A stretch of DNA of 64,000 bases. Source: Bacteroidota bacterium. GTDB taxonomy: Bacteria; Bacteroidota; Bacteroidia; UBA4408. This document shows positions 1 to 7,512 of the stretch, one piece after another. Position numbers and translations under genes: made by a program. The stretch's first letter is position 1. Each line of letters begins with the position of its first letter. The notes below the pieces were generated by a model. It ran no database searches and was not told the origin of the DNA. It worked only from the letters and a program-made list of their open reading frames with translations. Location: positions 434,001-498,000 of the forward strand of contig JADKHO010000002.1 in the NCBI GenBank assembly GCA_016721765.1, read 5' to 3'.

Positions 1-176
1 TATGCTATGCTCCTTGTGTTACAGGAAGAAACAGAATCAATTTTACACTGCAAAATGGCATCAAACTTAATACACTCCACAATGGTAAGCGGGCTTTGTT
101 GCTTACAATCGCAAGCTAAAAGACTTGCAAATTGAAGTAATACAAAATTTAAAAGAAAAAACTTTTTTAAAATCAT
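1..176 (-). CDS. Secreted or lipoprotein, C-terminus outside window (partial)
   Basis: A reading frame opens at the ATG complementary to 174-176 and runs leftward off the window without a stop, giving 58 residues. It begins MILKKFF, followed by a hydrophobic stretch ending LLACDC, which reads as a signal peptide with a possible lipobox (LLAC) at residues 19-22. A Cys-x-Cys pair directly follows the expected cleavage point, and more Cys residues follow. A mature N-terminus of the form CxC occurs in TIMP/NTR-like secreted domains, but that is only a resemblance. It is divergent from the DivIC-like gene at 335. Function unknown. Confidence 0.6.
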   Translation of the reverse strand, partial: MILKKFFLLNFVLLQFASLLACDCKQQSPLTIVECIKFDAILQCKIDSVSSCNTRSIA

Positions 177-296
177 CAGTCAACACAAAAATAGTTCTTA
201 AAACAGTGCAAAGTAAGCAATAGTAAGCATACCCTTTACTTATTTCGGCAAAAGCACTTTTTAACATCCTTGTGTTACTATAATCCTAGAAAAAAT

Positions 297-327
297 ATTT
301 TCAGGCCCTTAATGATAGCTAACTTTG
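297..327 (+). promoter_or_regulatory. Probable promoter of the DivIC/FtsB-like gene
   Basis: TAACTTTG at 320-327 fits the Bacteroidota -7 element TAnnTTTG, with a poor -33 candidate (TTTTC, about 297-301) 18-19 nt upstream. The ATG at 335 lies only 7 nt past the -7 element, so transcription would begin at or next to the start codon (possible leaderless mRNA). Confidence 0.4.
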
Positions 328-334
328 AACCGAA

Positions 335-658
335 ATGAAAACGGCCAAAAAATTACTTCCTTACCTTAAAAACAAATACATTCTCACCATAATAGGTGTG
401 GTGGTGTGGATTGCTTTTTTCGACAAATACGATTTGGTGAGCCAATATCATTCCCGTCAAGCGCTCAAGCAGCTCGAAAAAGACAAACAATATTACACCG
501 AAGAAATCCGTAAAAATCAAGAGGAAATAAATGAGCTGCAAACCAATGCGCAAAGTCTCGAAAAATTTGCACGTGAAAAATACCTGATGAAAAAAGACAA
601 TGAAGATGTTTTTTTAATCATCGATAAATCCGCAGCCGATTCTACCGCTAGCAATTAA
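335..658 (+). CDS. Septum formation initiator family protein (DivIC/FtsB-like)
   Basis: This 107-residue protein has a short basic N-terminus, one membrane segment (about residues 13-30) and then a charged heptad-like coiled coil (about 36-76, rich in K, E and Q). That is the layout of FtsB/DivIC proteins. In that family the protein sits in the cytoplasmic membrane and joins FtsL and FtsQ/DivIB to activate septal peptidoglycan synthesis. The length is typical (about 100 residues). The acidic C-terminus after the coiled coil (KYLMKKDNEDVFLI) matches the family's conserved C-terminal region. It appears to be monocistronic, with 343 nt before fabG. The family assignment is by pattern; DivIC and FtsB cannot be told apart here. 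Confidence 0.8.
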   Translation: MKTAKKLLPYLKNKYILTIIGVVVWIAFFDKYDLVSQYHSRQALKQLEKDKQYYTEEIRKNQEEINELQTNAQSLEKFAREKYLMKKDNEDVFLIIDKSAADSTASN

Positions 659-824
659 TTGGCCTTAATTTAAAATTTTTTAAAAGGATTAAACACATTC
701 CTATAGAATGTTATTGTTTACTTAAAAACAAGCTAATTGCTAGCATAGCGAATTCTATAAAAATCTATTTCCTTCATCTGACTGAATTAGTTTATCGTCA
801 TAAATTAAGTTTACAGGCTTTCAA

Positions 825-851
825 ATCATTTTGATTTTTAATCAAAATGAT
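825..851. repeat. Perfect inverted repeat, 12-bp arms, 3-nt loop
   Basis: ATCATTTTGATT (825-836), loop TTT, then its exact reverse complement AATCAAAATGAT (840-851). No T-tract follows on either strand, so it is not an obvious terminator. It could be an operator or a cruciform-forming site upstream of fabG. Confidence 0.6.
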
Positions 852-968
852 GAAACAAGAGTTTAGAAATTGCAACAAATAAGCTAAGTTATTTGAAATG
901 GGATGTGCAACTAAACTACCAGCTGAATTACAACAATCTTTAACACTCGGCTCAATTCAAAATTCTTC

Positions 969-976
969 TATCTTTG
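969..976 (+). promoter_or_regulatory. Probable -7 element of the fabG promoter
   Basis: TATCTTTG is an exact match to the Bacteroidota -7 consensus TAnnTTTG, 25 nt before the fabG ATG. The upstream -33 region (about 938-942, CTTTAA) is a weak match. Confidence 0.4.
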
Positions 977-1001
977 AAAACCTAATTTTTATACCAATCA
1001 T

Positions 1002-1748
1002 ATGAAACTATTAGCAGGAAAAAATGCGCTTATCACAGGTGCGTCACGTGGAATTGGAAGAGCTGTAGCACTTAAATTTGCTGAAAACGGAGCCAACGTG
1101 GCCTTTACTTTTTTGAGCTCTGTTGAAAAAGGAAAAGCACTCGAAGAAGAATTAAAAGCTTTTGGCGTGAAAGCAAAAGGATATCAATCTGATGCAGCCG
1201 ATTTTAAAGCGGCGGATGACCTGATTACAGCAGTTGTAGCTGAGTTTGGAACTATTGACGCCGTTGTTAATAATGCAGGGATAACACGCGATGGTTTGTT
1301 AATGCGTATGAGCGAAGAAAACTTTGACGATGTAGTACGTACCAATTTGAAATCGGTATTCAACATCACCAAAGCGGTGCAACGCCCCATGTTAAAACAA
1401 CGTTCGGGTTCTATTATCAATATGAGTTCGGTAGTCGGTGTAAAAGGAAATGCAGGACAAGCGAATTACGCTGCTTCAAAGGCGGGAATATTAGGCTTCT
1501 CCAAATCTGTTGCACTTGAATTAGGATCCCGAAATATCCGCTGCAATTCCATCGCGCCGGGTTTCATTGAAACTGAAATGACAGATGTACTGGACGCTAA
1601 AACAGTGCAAGGATGGAGAGATGCCATACCTTTAAAAAGAGGTGGAAATGTGAACGATGTGGCAAACCTTGCCGTTTTCTTAGCTTCGGATATGAGTACA
1701 TACATAACCGGGCAAACGATTAACGTGTGTGGTGGAATGTTGACTTAA
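1002..1748 (+). CDS. fabG: 3-oxoacyl-[acyl-carrier-protein] reductase FabG
   Basis: A 248-residue short-chain dehydrogenase. The N-terminal NADP-binding motif TGASRGIG is at residues 12-19 and NNAG at 90-93. The catalytic Ser143, Tyr156 and Lys160 form the classic S-Y-x3-K set, and the protein ends with the usual AxFLASD...TGQTINVCGG region. In fatty acid elongation FabG reduces 3-oxoacyl-ACP to 3-hydroxyacyl-ACP with NADPH in the cytosol. Length and motifs match FabG throughout. It is not beside other fab genes here, so a role as another SDR cannot be ruled out, but the FabG signature is strong. Confidence 0.93.
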   Translation: MKLLAGKNALITGASRGIGRAVALKFAENGANVAFTFLSSVEKGKALEEELKAFGVKAKGYQSDAADFKAADDLITAVVAEFGTIDAVVNNAGITRDGLLMRMSEENFDDVVRTNLKSVFNITKAVQRPMLKQRSGSIINMSSVVGVKGNAGQANYAASKAGILGFSKSVALELGSRNIRCNSIAPGFIETEMTDVLDAKTVQGWRDAIPLKRGGNVNDVANLAVFLASDMSTYITGQTINVCGGMLT

Positions 1749-1800
1749 TTTGATTAGCTGATTTGTTGATTAGCTGATTTTGATTTTTTGAAATCTTTTG

Positions 1801-1924
1801 TCATCCTGAGCGGAGTCGAAGGAGGGTTACTGGGTTATTGGGTTGTTATGTCATCCTGAGCGGAGTCGAAGGAGGGTTACTGGGTTATTGGGTTGTTATG
1901 TCATCCTGAGCGGAGTCGAAGGAG
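1801..1924. repeat. 50-bp tandem repeat, about 2.5 copies, of a dispersed CCTGAGC element
   Basis: The unit is 50 bp: copies at 1801-1850 and 1851-1900 are identical, and a third begins at 1901 and breaks off near 1924. Each unit holds the palindrome-like core CCTGAGCGGAGTCGAAGG followed by a T/G-rich spacer. The same core recurs at 6394-6417 and, changed, at 1981-2000. It is contiguous with no unique spacers, so it is not a CRISPR array. With the direct TGATTAGCTGATT repeats at about 1750-1780 it accounts for most of the 328-bp gap after fabG. Confidence 0.85.
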
Positions 1925-1978
1925 ACGTGTTGAATTTTTGATTTTTTAGTTTAAATATTTTTTAATTGGTGTTTGATT

Positions 1979-2002
1979 AACCCTGAGCAGCGTTGAAGGG
2001 TT
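1979..2002. repeat. Variant copy of the CCTGAGC element
   Basis: CCCTGAGCAGCGTTGAAGGG at 1981-2000, extended by AA and TT so that the arms AACCCT and AGGGTT pair. Compared with the 1801 copies, the outer T-A pair is replaced by C-G, which keeps the stem. Confidence 0.6.
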
Positions 2003-2076
2003 GAATTTTGAATGATACATGAAAAGCGCAACTTAGTCATGAATCAAACAATCGTTCAAAAAGCACGTTTTTCTAT

Positions 2077-4167
2077 ATGAATTTTAGTTTAGTTACAGAG
2101 TCTCCCCTTTGGTTTTCGATATTTTGTGTGCTTGCTGGGCTTGCTTATGCAGCGCTGCTGTACTATCGCGAAAGCAAATTAATTGAGGTTAAACCCTGGT
2201 TAAAAGTGCTGCTTGCTATTTTTCGATTTACAACCGTAACGCTCCTTGCTTTTCTTTTGCTCTCCCCCTTGCTAAAAACACTGTTTAGAGAAGTAGAAAA
2301 GCCTGTTATTGTTATTGCACAAGACAATTCCGAATCCATTGTCATTGGCAAAGATTCTTCATTTTACCGTATTGATTATCGCAAAAATTTAAATCAACTC
2401 ATACAAACACTTAGCAATAAATACGAAGTCAGAACTTATTCTTTTGGCGAAAATTTGGGTACTTCAATACCATTTAGTTTTACTGAAAAGCAAAGCGATA
2501 TATCAGCTTTCTTGAATGAAATAGATACGCGCTATTCCAATCGTAATTTAGGAGCAGTAGTAATTTGCTCAGATGGATTGTACAACAAAGGCGAAGATCC
2601 TGTATTTGCCTCCACTTCCATTAAAGCTCCCATTTATACTGTGGCACTAGGTGATACCACTGTTAAAAAAGATGTTGTTTTAACTAAAGTGCGACACAAC
2701 CGTATGGCCTATTTAGGCAATACCTTTCCGGTCGAAATAACTGCAGATGCCCGTCAATACAAAGGAAAATCGGTACAATTGAGCATCACAAAAAATGAAG
2801 AAACGGTTTTTACGCAAGCTTTACAAATTACATCCGACCGTTTTACAAGTAACATCCCTGTTCAAATAAAAGCGGCTGAAAAGGGCTTGCAACGTTATCG
2901 CGTTAAGCTAACTACGCTGCCGGGTGAGGTTACCTATAGCAACAATGTGCAAGATATTTTTATTGAAGTAATGGATGGTCGCGAAAAGGTGTTGCTTCTT
3001 GCAGCTGCACCACACCCCGATATTGCAGCACTAAAGCAAGCAATTGAAAGCAATGAAAACTATGAGCTAACAGTTGCATGGGCTGCTGATTTTAATGGTT
3101 CATTTAGCACCTATAACTTAGTTATTTTGCATCAATTACCGAGTGAAACGAATTCAAATCCAAAGTTGATTAGCGATTTGGCGAAAAGCGATGTCCCCTT
3201 GTTATATATACTGGGCAATCAAAGTAACATTAACGCATTTAATGGACTAAGTGCTGGACTTTCAATCGGCGATAACCGCGGAAAGGCCAACGAATCACAG
3301 GGTATGCTCGAATCTGCTTTTAGTTTATTCACGCTTTCGGATGAAACACGAAATTTTATACCAAAGCTTCCCCCCTTACTCACACCTTACGGAAACTACA
3401 AACAAAATAATTCATCTACCACGTTTATCAGCCAAAAAATTGGAACGGTTCAAACTACTTATCCATTGATATTGTTTACCGATGTTAATTCTCGAAAGAC
3501 AGGAGTGATTGCTGGAGAAGGCATTTGGCGCTGGCGTTTGGCCGATTTTGAAGCGCATCATAATCATACTATTTTTAATGAGCTCATTAATAAAACAGTT
3601 CAATACCTATCAGTGAAAGTAGACAAGAGTTTATTTCGAATTCTTGCAAAAAACAATTTCTTCGAAAATGAAATTATTCAATTTGATGCGGAGGTATATA
3701 ATGACAGCTATGAATTGATTACAGATCCGGAAGTGAGTATTGAAATTATTACAGGTGACAACAAACGTTTCCCATTTTCATTTACCAAAACCGCAAATGC
3801 CTATCGACTAAGCGCAACAGCATTTCCGGTAGGTGAATACAAATATGAAGCACGTGTAAAAGTGGGTGAAAAATTGCTGACGCAGCGTGGAATTTTCACC
3901 GTGAGTCCATTGGTAGTAGAATCCATTAATACCACTGCCGACCATCAGTTACTTTATAATTTAGCGCAACAACACAATGGAGCAATGTACTACCCAAGTA
4001 ACCTCGAAGCCTTGCAAAATAAGCTGCTTCAAAGGGAAGATATCAAACCGGTATCGTATTCCGAAAAAAAGTTGATGGAATTAATTAACCTCAAATGGGT
4101 GTTCTTTTTGCTTTTAACTTTACTCTCACTGGAGTGGTTTCTGCGCAAGCGAAATGGAAGTTATTAA
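2077..4167 (+). CDS. Membrane-anchored VWA-like protein
   Basis: A 696-residue protein with two N-terminal membrane segments (about 11-30 and 46-66), a large extracytoplasmic region and a C-terminal membrane segment (about 672-690) followed by basic residues. After the second segment, DNSES (83-87) fits the D-x-S-x-S MIDAS motif of von Willebrand A domains, and SDG (165-167) fits a later metal-binding loop. The rest resembles the large Bacteroidota membrane proteins with a VWA fold followed by an amidotransferase-like and a beta-sandwich region. The arrangement recalls BatA/B-type proteins, but no MoxR or Bat genes are nearby. The specific role is unknown. Confidence 0.7.
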   Translation: MNFSLVTESPLWFSIFCVLAGLAYAALLYYRESKLIEVKPWLKVLLAIFRFTTVTLLAFLLLSPLLKTLFREVEKPVIVIAQDNSESIVIGKDSSFYRIDYRKNLNQLIQTLSNKYEVRTYSFGENLGTSIPFSFTEKQSDISAFLNEIDTRYSNRNLGAVVICSDGLYNKGEDPVFASTSIKAPIYTVALGDTTVKKDVVLTKVRHNRMAYLGNTFPVEITADARQYKGKSVQLSITKNEETVFTQALQITSDRFTSNIPVQIKAAEKGLQRYRVKLTTLPGEVTYSNNVQDIFIEVMDGREKVLLLAAAPHPDIAALKQAIESNENYELTVAWAADFNGSFSTYNLVILHQLPSETNSNPKLISDLAKSDVPLLYILGNQSNINAFNGLSAGLSIGDNRGKANESQGMLESAFSLFTLSDETRNFIPKLPPLLTPYGNYKQNNSSTTFISQKIGTVQTTYPLILFTDVNSRKTGVIAGEGIWRWRLADFEAHHNHTIFNELINKTVQYLSVKVDKSLFRILAKNNFFENEIIQFDAEVYNDSYELITDPEVSIEIITGDNKRFPFSFTKTANAYRLSATAFPVGEYKYEARVKVGEKLLTQRGIFTVSPLVVESINTTADHQLLYNLAQQHNGAMYYPSNLEALQNKLLQREDIKPVSYSEKKLMELINLKWVFFLLLTLLSLEWFLRKRNGSY

Positions 4168-4185
4168 ATTTCCATCTAAAAAATC

Positions 4186-4222
4186 ACCGCGACCTCAGCG
4201 CCTCCTTTGCCCACTCTGCGGT
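4186..4222. repeat. Short inverted element between convergent genes
   Basis: ACCGC (4186-4190) pairs with GCGGT (4218-4222) around a C-rich loop, between two convergent genes. It resembles the dispersed ACCGC...GCGGT intergenic elements of this phylum. No T-tract, so terminator function is uncertain. Confidence 0.35.
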
Positions 4223-4229
4223 TAACTTA

Positions 4230-5282
4230 TTACTTCACCCAATCCGCAATAAATAAATTGGTATCGTGTGAGCCGTGATTGTTGCGATTTGATGAGAACA
4301 CAATTTTCTTACCATCTCTCGAAAACATTGGAAATGCGTTAAAATTGCTCTCCTGCGTTATTTTTTCTAAACCACTTCCATCCAGGTTCACGGTAAATAA
4401 ATTAAAATTATATCCGCGCTCAGCGTCATGATTACTCGAAAAAATAATTTTATTTCCATCCGGTAAAAAATACGGCGCCCAATTGGCTTTACCCAAATGC
4501 GTTATTTGTTTCAAATCCGAACCATCTACATTGCAAGTATAAATTTCCATATTGGTAGGCATTACAAGCCCTTGAGCCAATAAATCTTTATACTCCTTTT
4601 GCTCCACTTCCGTTTGAGGGCGTGATGCGCGAAACACTAATTTTTTCCCATCCGGCGAAAAGAAGGCGCCACCGTCGTAACCCAAACCATTGGTTACTTG
4701 CTTTAAATTATTTCCGTATACATCCATGGTCCACAATTCCATATCGCCACTGCGAATGCTGGTAAATACAATTTTATTTCCGTCGGGCGATAGCGTTGCT
4801 TCGGCATCATAACCGGGGCTATTCGTTAATTGGGTGGTAATTGTGCCATTTAAATCGGCCACATATATATCAAACGATTCATACACCGCCCACAAATATT
4901 TATGATCGGCACGTGGAGCAGGATTGGGCGGACAAGCCTTATCCGCTGCATGCGTAGAAGCATATAAAATATGTTTCCCATCTTTCATAAAATAAGAACA
5001 GGTTGTGCGTCCATTACCGGTGCTTATTAATTTAGGATGGTATGCAGTATCTTTCGCTGCAGCTTCAATATTCAAATTAAAAATCTGATCACACTGCAAA
5101 CCCCAATTTTTATTGTTGGATTGAAAGGATAAATTTTTATCATCAAAGCTAAAATAAGCTTCGGCATTATCGCCACCAAAGGTGAGTTGTTGAATATTCT
5201 TGAGGTGCTTTTCGGTTTGGGCTTTACTCATTAAACCAGTGAACAACAGGAATGAAGCTAAAAACAAGATATTTCTTTTCAT
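4230..5282 (-). CDS. TolB-like PD40 beta-propeller secreted protein
   Basis: A 350-residue protein. The signal peptide (MKRNILFLASFLLFTGLMSKAQ) is followed by at least five PD40/WD40-like blades. These carry the recurrent pattern xxSPDGxKIVFxSxR...DIY/ELWTMDxxGxxLKQVT, for example DAEATLSPDGNKIVFTS, GGAFFSPDGKKLVFRAS and NAFPMFSRDGKKIVFSS. This matches the TolB C-terminal propeller and the periplasmic PD40 proteins common in Bacteroidota. It lacks the N-terminal TolB domain and there are no tol-pal genes nearby, so it should not be called TolB. It probably acts in the periplasm or at the surface as a binding scaffold; substrate unknown. It converges with the VWA-like gene. Confidence 0.8.
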   Translation of the reverse strand: MKRNILFLASFLLFTGLMSKAQTEKHLKNIQQLTFGGDNAEAYFSFDDKNLSFQSNNKNWGLQCDQIFNLNIEAAAKDTAYHPKLISTGNGRTTCSYFMKDGKHILYASTHAADKACPPNPAPRADHKYLWAVYESFDIYVADLNGTITTQLTNSPGYDAEATLSPDGNKIVFTSIRSGDMELWTMDVYGNNLKQVTNGLGYDGGAFFSPDGKKLVFRASRPQTEVEQKEYKDLLAQGLVMPTNMEIYTCNVDGSDLKQITHLGKANWAPYFLPDGNKIIFSSNHDAERGYNFNLFTVNLDGSGLEKITQESNFNAFPMFSRDGKKIVFSSNRNNHGSHDTNLFIADWVK

Positions 5283-5448
5283 AAATAAAATTAGGATTCA
5301 AAAATAGTCATAAATAAGCAAGCGTAATATTCATGTATTGCGCTTATGCATTGCGCAATTTAACATTTTTTAAAAAAATCCATTTTGAAAAAAAACATTT
5401 TTAAAAAATATTTGCCTCCCGATTTTAATACAAATTGATACCTATTAT

Positions 5449-6378
5449 ATGGATATAGTTATTGAAAATCTCACCAAAAAATATGGTCCTCAAAAGGCTG
5501 TCGACAACATTTCATTTCATGTAAAAACAGGCGAAGTACTTGGTTTTCTTGGCCCCAACGGTGCAGGAAAAACTACTACGATGAAAATTCTTGCCGGCTT
5601 AATAGCCCCCAATAAAGGAGAAGCGCGCATTGGCCAGTATTCAGTAAGGGAAAATCCGGAGGAAGTAAAAAAACTAATTGGGTATTTGCCCGAAAACAAC
5701 CCCTTGTACCTCGACATGCCGGTGATTGATTATTTAAAATTTTCGGCTGCCATCCAAGGTGTGCCTAAAAGTCGTATCAGAGGCCGCATTCAAGAAATGA
5801 TTTTAACCTGCGGTTTGATGGCCGAAAAGCATAAAAAAATTGGGGAGCTTTCTAAAGGATATCGCCAGCGTGTAGGTTTAGCTCAGGCTATGATTCATGA
5901 CCCCAGGGTTTTAATTTTAGATGAACCCACAACCGGTTTGGATCCCAATCAAATCGTAGAAATTCGTCGCCTTATAAAAGAACTGGGAAAAGAAAAAACG
6001 GTTATTCTTAGTACACATATCTTACCTGAAGTAGAAGCCACATGCGACCGAATTTTAATCATCAGCAAAGGAAAAATTGCAGCAGATGGCACTTCCGAAA
6101 ACTTGAGAAAACAATCTCAAGGGCGTGAATTGCTAAAGGTTCGCATTGAAGACGGGCATAGAAATGACATCATCCAACAATTACAAGCCTTGCCTCATGT
6201 TGGTCTCGTAGATCCCATTCGCGGAATCGAAAACTGCTACGAAGTGCAAAGCCGCGGTGATTATGGAAACAAAAGAGATATATTTTCACTCTGTGTAAAA
6301 AACAATTGGGTGCTCACCGAAATGACACCCATAGAAACCAAGCTGGAAGACCTGTTCAGAGACCTTACGGTGAAATAG
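5449..6378 (+). CDS. gldA: Gliding motility-associated ABC transporter ATPase GldA
   Basis: A 309-residue ABC ATPase with Walker A GPNGAGKTT at 35-43, signature LSKGYRQ at 134-140 and Walker B VLILDEP at 154-160, plus a C-terminal extension typical of GldA and the NatA/CcmA type. GldF and GldG are encoded just downstream in the same orientation. In Flavobacterium, GldA with GldF and GldG forms an ABC transporter needed for gliding, though its substrate is not known. The repeat-filled gap of about 400 bp means gldA and gldFG may be separately transcribed. The assignment rests on motifs plus the gldFG context. Confidence 0.9.
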   Translation: MDIVIENLTKKYGPQKAVDNISFHVKTGEVLGFLGPNGAGKTTTMKILAGLIAPNKGEARIGQYSVRENPEEVKKLIGYLPENNPLYLDMPVIDYLKFSAAIQGVPKSRIRGRIQEMILTCGLMAEKHKKIGELSKGYRQRVGLAQAMIHDPRVLILDEPTTGLDPNQIVEIRRLIKELGKEKTVILSTHILPEVEATCDRILIISKGKIAADGTSENLRKQSQGRELLKVRIEDGHRNDIIQQLQALPHVGLVDPIRGIENCYEVQSRGDYGNKRDIFSLCVKNNWVLTEMTPIETKLEDLFRDLTVK

Positions 6379-6393
6379 TTGTTGAGTTCTGAT

Positions 6394-6417
6394 GTCATCC
6401 TGAGCGAAGTCGAAGGA
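6394..6417. repeat. Dispersed CCTGAGC element, single copy
   Basis: The core CCTGAGCGAAGTCGAAGG differs by one base from the tandem copies at 1801-1924. It lies 16 nt after the gldA stop. Confidence 0.7.
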
Positions 6418-6463
6418 GAGTTATTGAGTTATTAATTTATTGAATTATTGAATTCAATAAAAA

Positions 6464-6701
6464 CAGTTGCGATTTAAGAATATCCCCCGCTGGCGGGGGT
6501 TGGGGGTGGAATTGAACGCGGATTTATTATGAAGATTGAGTTTTTATTATGATTTATTTTTTTGAGCTATTGAGTTATTTAAATATTGAGTCATTGAATT
6601 TTTGAATTCAATTCGTTCAGTTGCGATTCAAGAATATCCCCCGCTGGCGGGGGCAGGGGGTGGAACAGAACGCAGATTTATAACGAAAATTGAGTTTTTT
6701 T
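6464..6701. repeat. Imperfect direct duplication carrying CCCCCGC palindromes
   Basis: Two copies, about 6464-6546 and 6618-6701 (offset 154 bp), each run from CAGTTGCGATT through a GC palindrome to GAACGC(G/A)GATTTAT and TTGAGTTTTT. The palindromes are CCCCCGCTGGCGGGGG at 6484-6499 and 6638-6653, a 7-bp perfect stem in otherwise AT-rich DNA. A third palindrome in inverse orientation is at 46704-46719. This fills the 403-bp gap between gldA and gldF. Confidence 0.8.
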
Positions 6702-6781
6702 ATCGAATTATTAAATAATTAAATTTTAAGGATTACCCATAAATGTAAAACCTAAACTACCTAAAACAATTAATTTGAACT

Positions 6782-7507
6782 ATGAATAAAATTTGGATTA
6801 TTGCAAAACGCGAACTCGCCTCTTTTTTCGATTCGCTTATGGCGTATATCATGTTGGTGGCTTTTTTAGGCTTCAGCGGATTTTTTACTTGGCTCTATGG
6901 CGCCGATATATTTCTTCGGAACCAAGCCGATTTACAAGTATTTTTCAGCATTGCCTATTGGACCCTTTTCTTTTTTATCCCCGCCATAACCATGCGCATG
7001 CTGGCCGAAGAAAACAAATCCGGTACCATCGAATTACTACTTACAAAAGCAGTAACCGACTGGCAAGTAATTTTCGGAAAATTTTTGGCTTGCTTGGTGC
7101 TTATTGGTCTCGCGCTTGCGCTTACATTGCCCTATTATATTTCGGTATGGAAACTCGGTCCCATCGACCATGGCTCAGTTTGGGCCGGATACTTGGGACT
7201 ATTGCTCATGTCGGCAACCTACATCAGTATCGGAATATTCACCAGCAGCATTACCAACAACCAGATTGTTGCCTTTTTATTGGCAATTTTTATCGGCATA
7301 TTTTTCCATGTAATTTTTGATGTATTGGCACAAAGTTTTACCGGCACCATTGGTGGATTCTTCAACTACTTGAGCCTATCCTCGCACTTTGAATCCATTT
7401 CCAGGGGAGTAATCGATAGCAAAGACCTGGTGTATTTTTTCTCTGTAATATTTCTTGGACTTATTTTATCTGAAATTACCTTATCAAAACGAAACATCGC
7501 AGAATAA
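6782..7507 (+). CDS. gldF: Gliding motility-associated ABC transporter permease GldF
   Basis: A 241-residue integral membrane protein with about six hydrophobic segments. It opens with MNKIWIIAKRELASFFDSLMAYI, the typical start of ABC-2 type permeases, and contains the conserved TMRMLAEENKSGTIELLLTKAVT segment (about 72-94). It is the predicted membrane channel half of the GldA/F/G transporter. The stop is 5 nt before the gldG ATG, so the two genes are surely cotranscribed. The order gldF-gldG-DUF4340 is a recurrent Bacteroidota arrangement. Confidence 0.92.
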   Translation: MNKIWIIAKRELASFFDSLMAYIMLVAFLGFSGFFTWLYGADIFLRNQADLQVFFSIAYWTLFFFIPAITMRMLAEENKSGTIELLLTKAVTDWQVIFGKFLACLVLIGLALALTLPYYISVWKLGPIDHGSVWAGYLGLLLMSATYISIGIFTSSITNNQIVAFLLAIFIGIFFHVIFDVLAQSFTGTIGGFFNYLSLSSHFESISRGVIDSKDLVYFFSVIFLGLILSEITLSKRNIAE

Positions 7508-7512
7508 TCCGT

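Larger units (their letters stand above)
659..1001. other. Gene-free region before fabG
   Basis: No convincing reading frame or RNA gene is seen in these 343 bases. It holds a perfect AT-rich hairpin at 825-851 and the fabG promoter near 969. Confidence 0.5.

Noticed and set aside
1801..1924. A CRISPR-like array
   Set aside because: The units are contiguous 50-bp tandem copies with no unique spacers, and no cas gene is present.
4230..5282. TolB of the Tol-Pal system
   Set aside because: Only the propeller part is present, and tolQRA or pal are not nearby.
6793..7320. A 175-residue frame overlapping gldF
   Set aside because: It is an out-of-frame shadow of gldF with no domain pattern.
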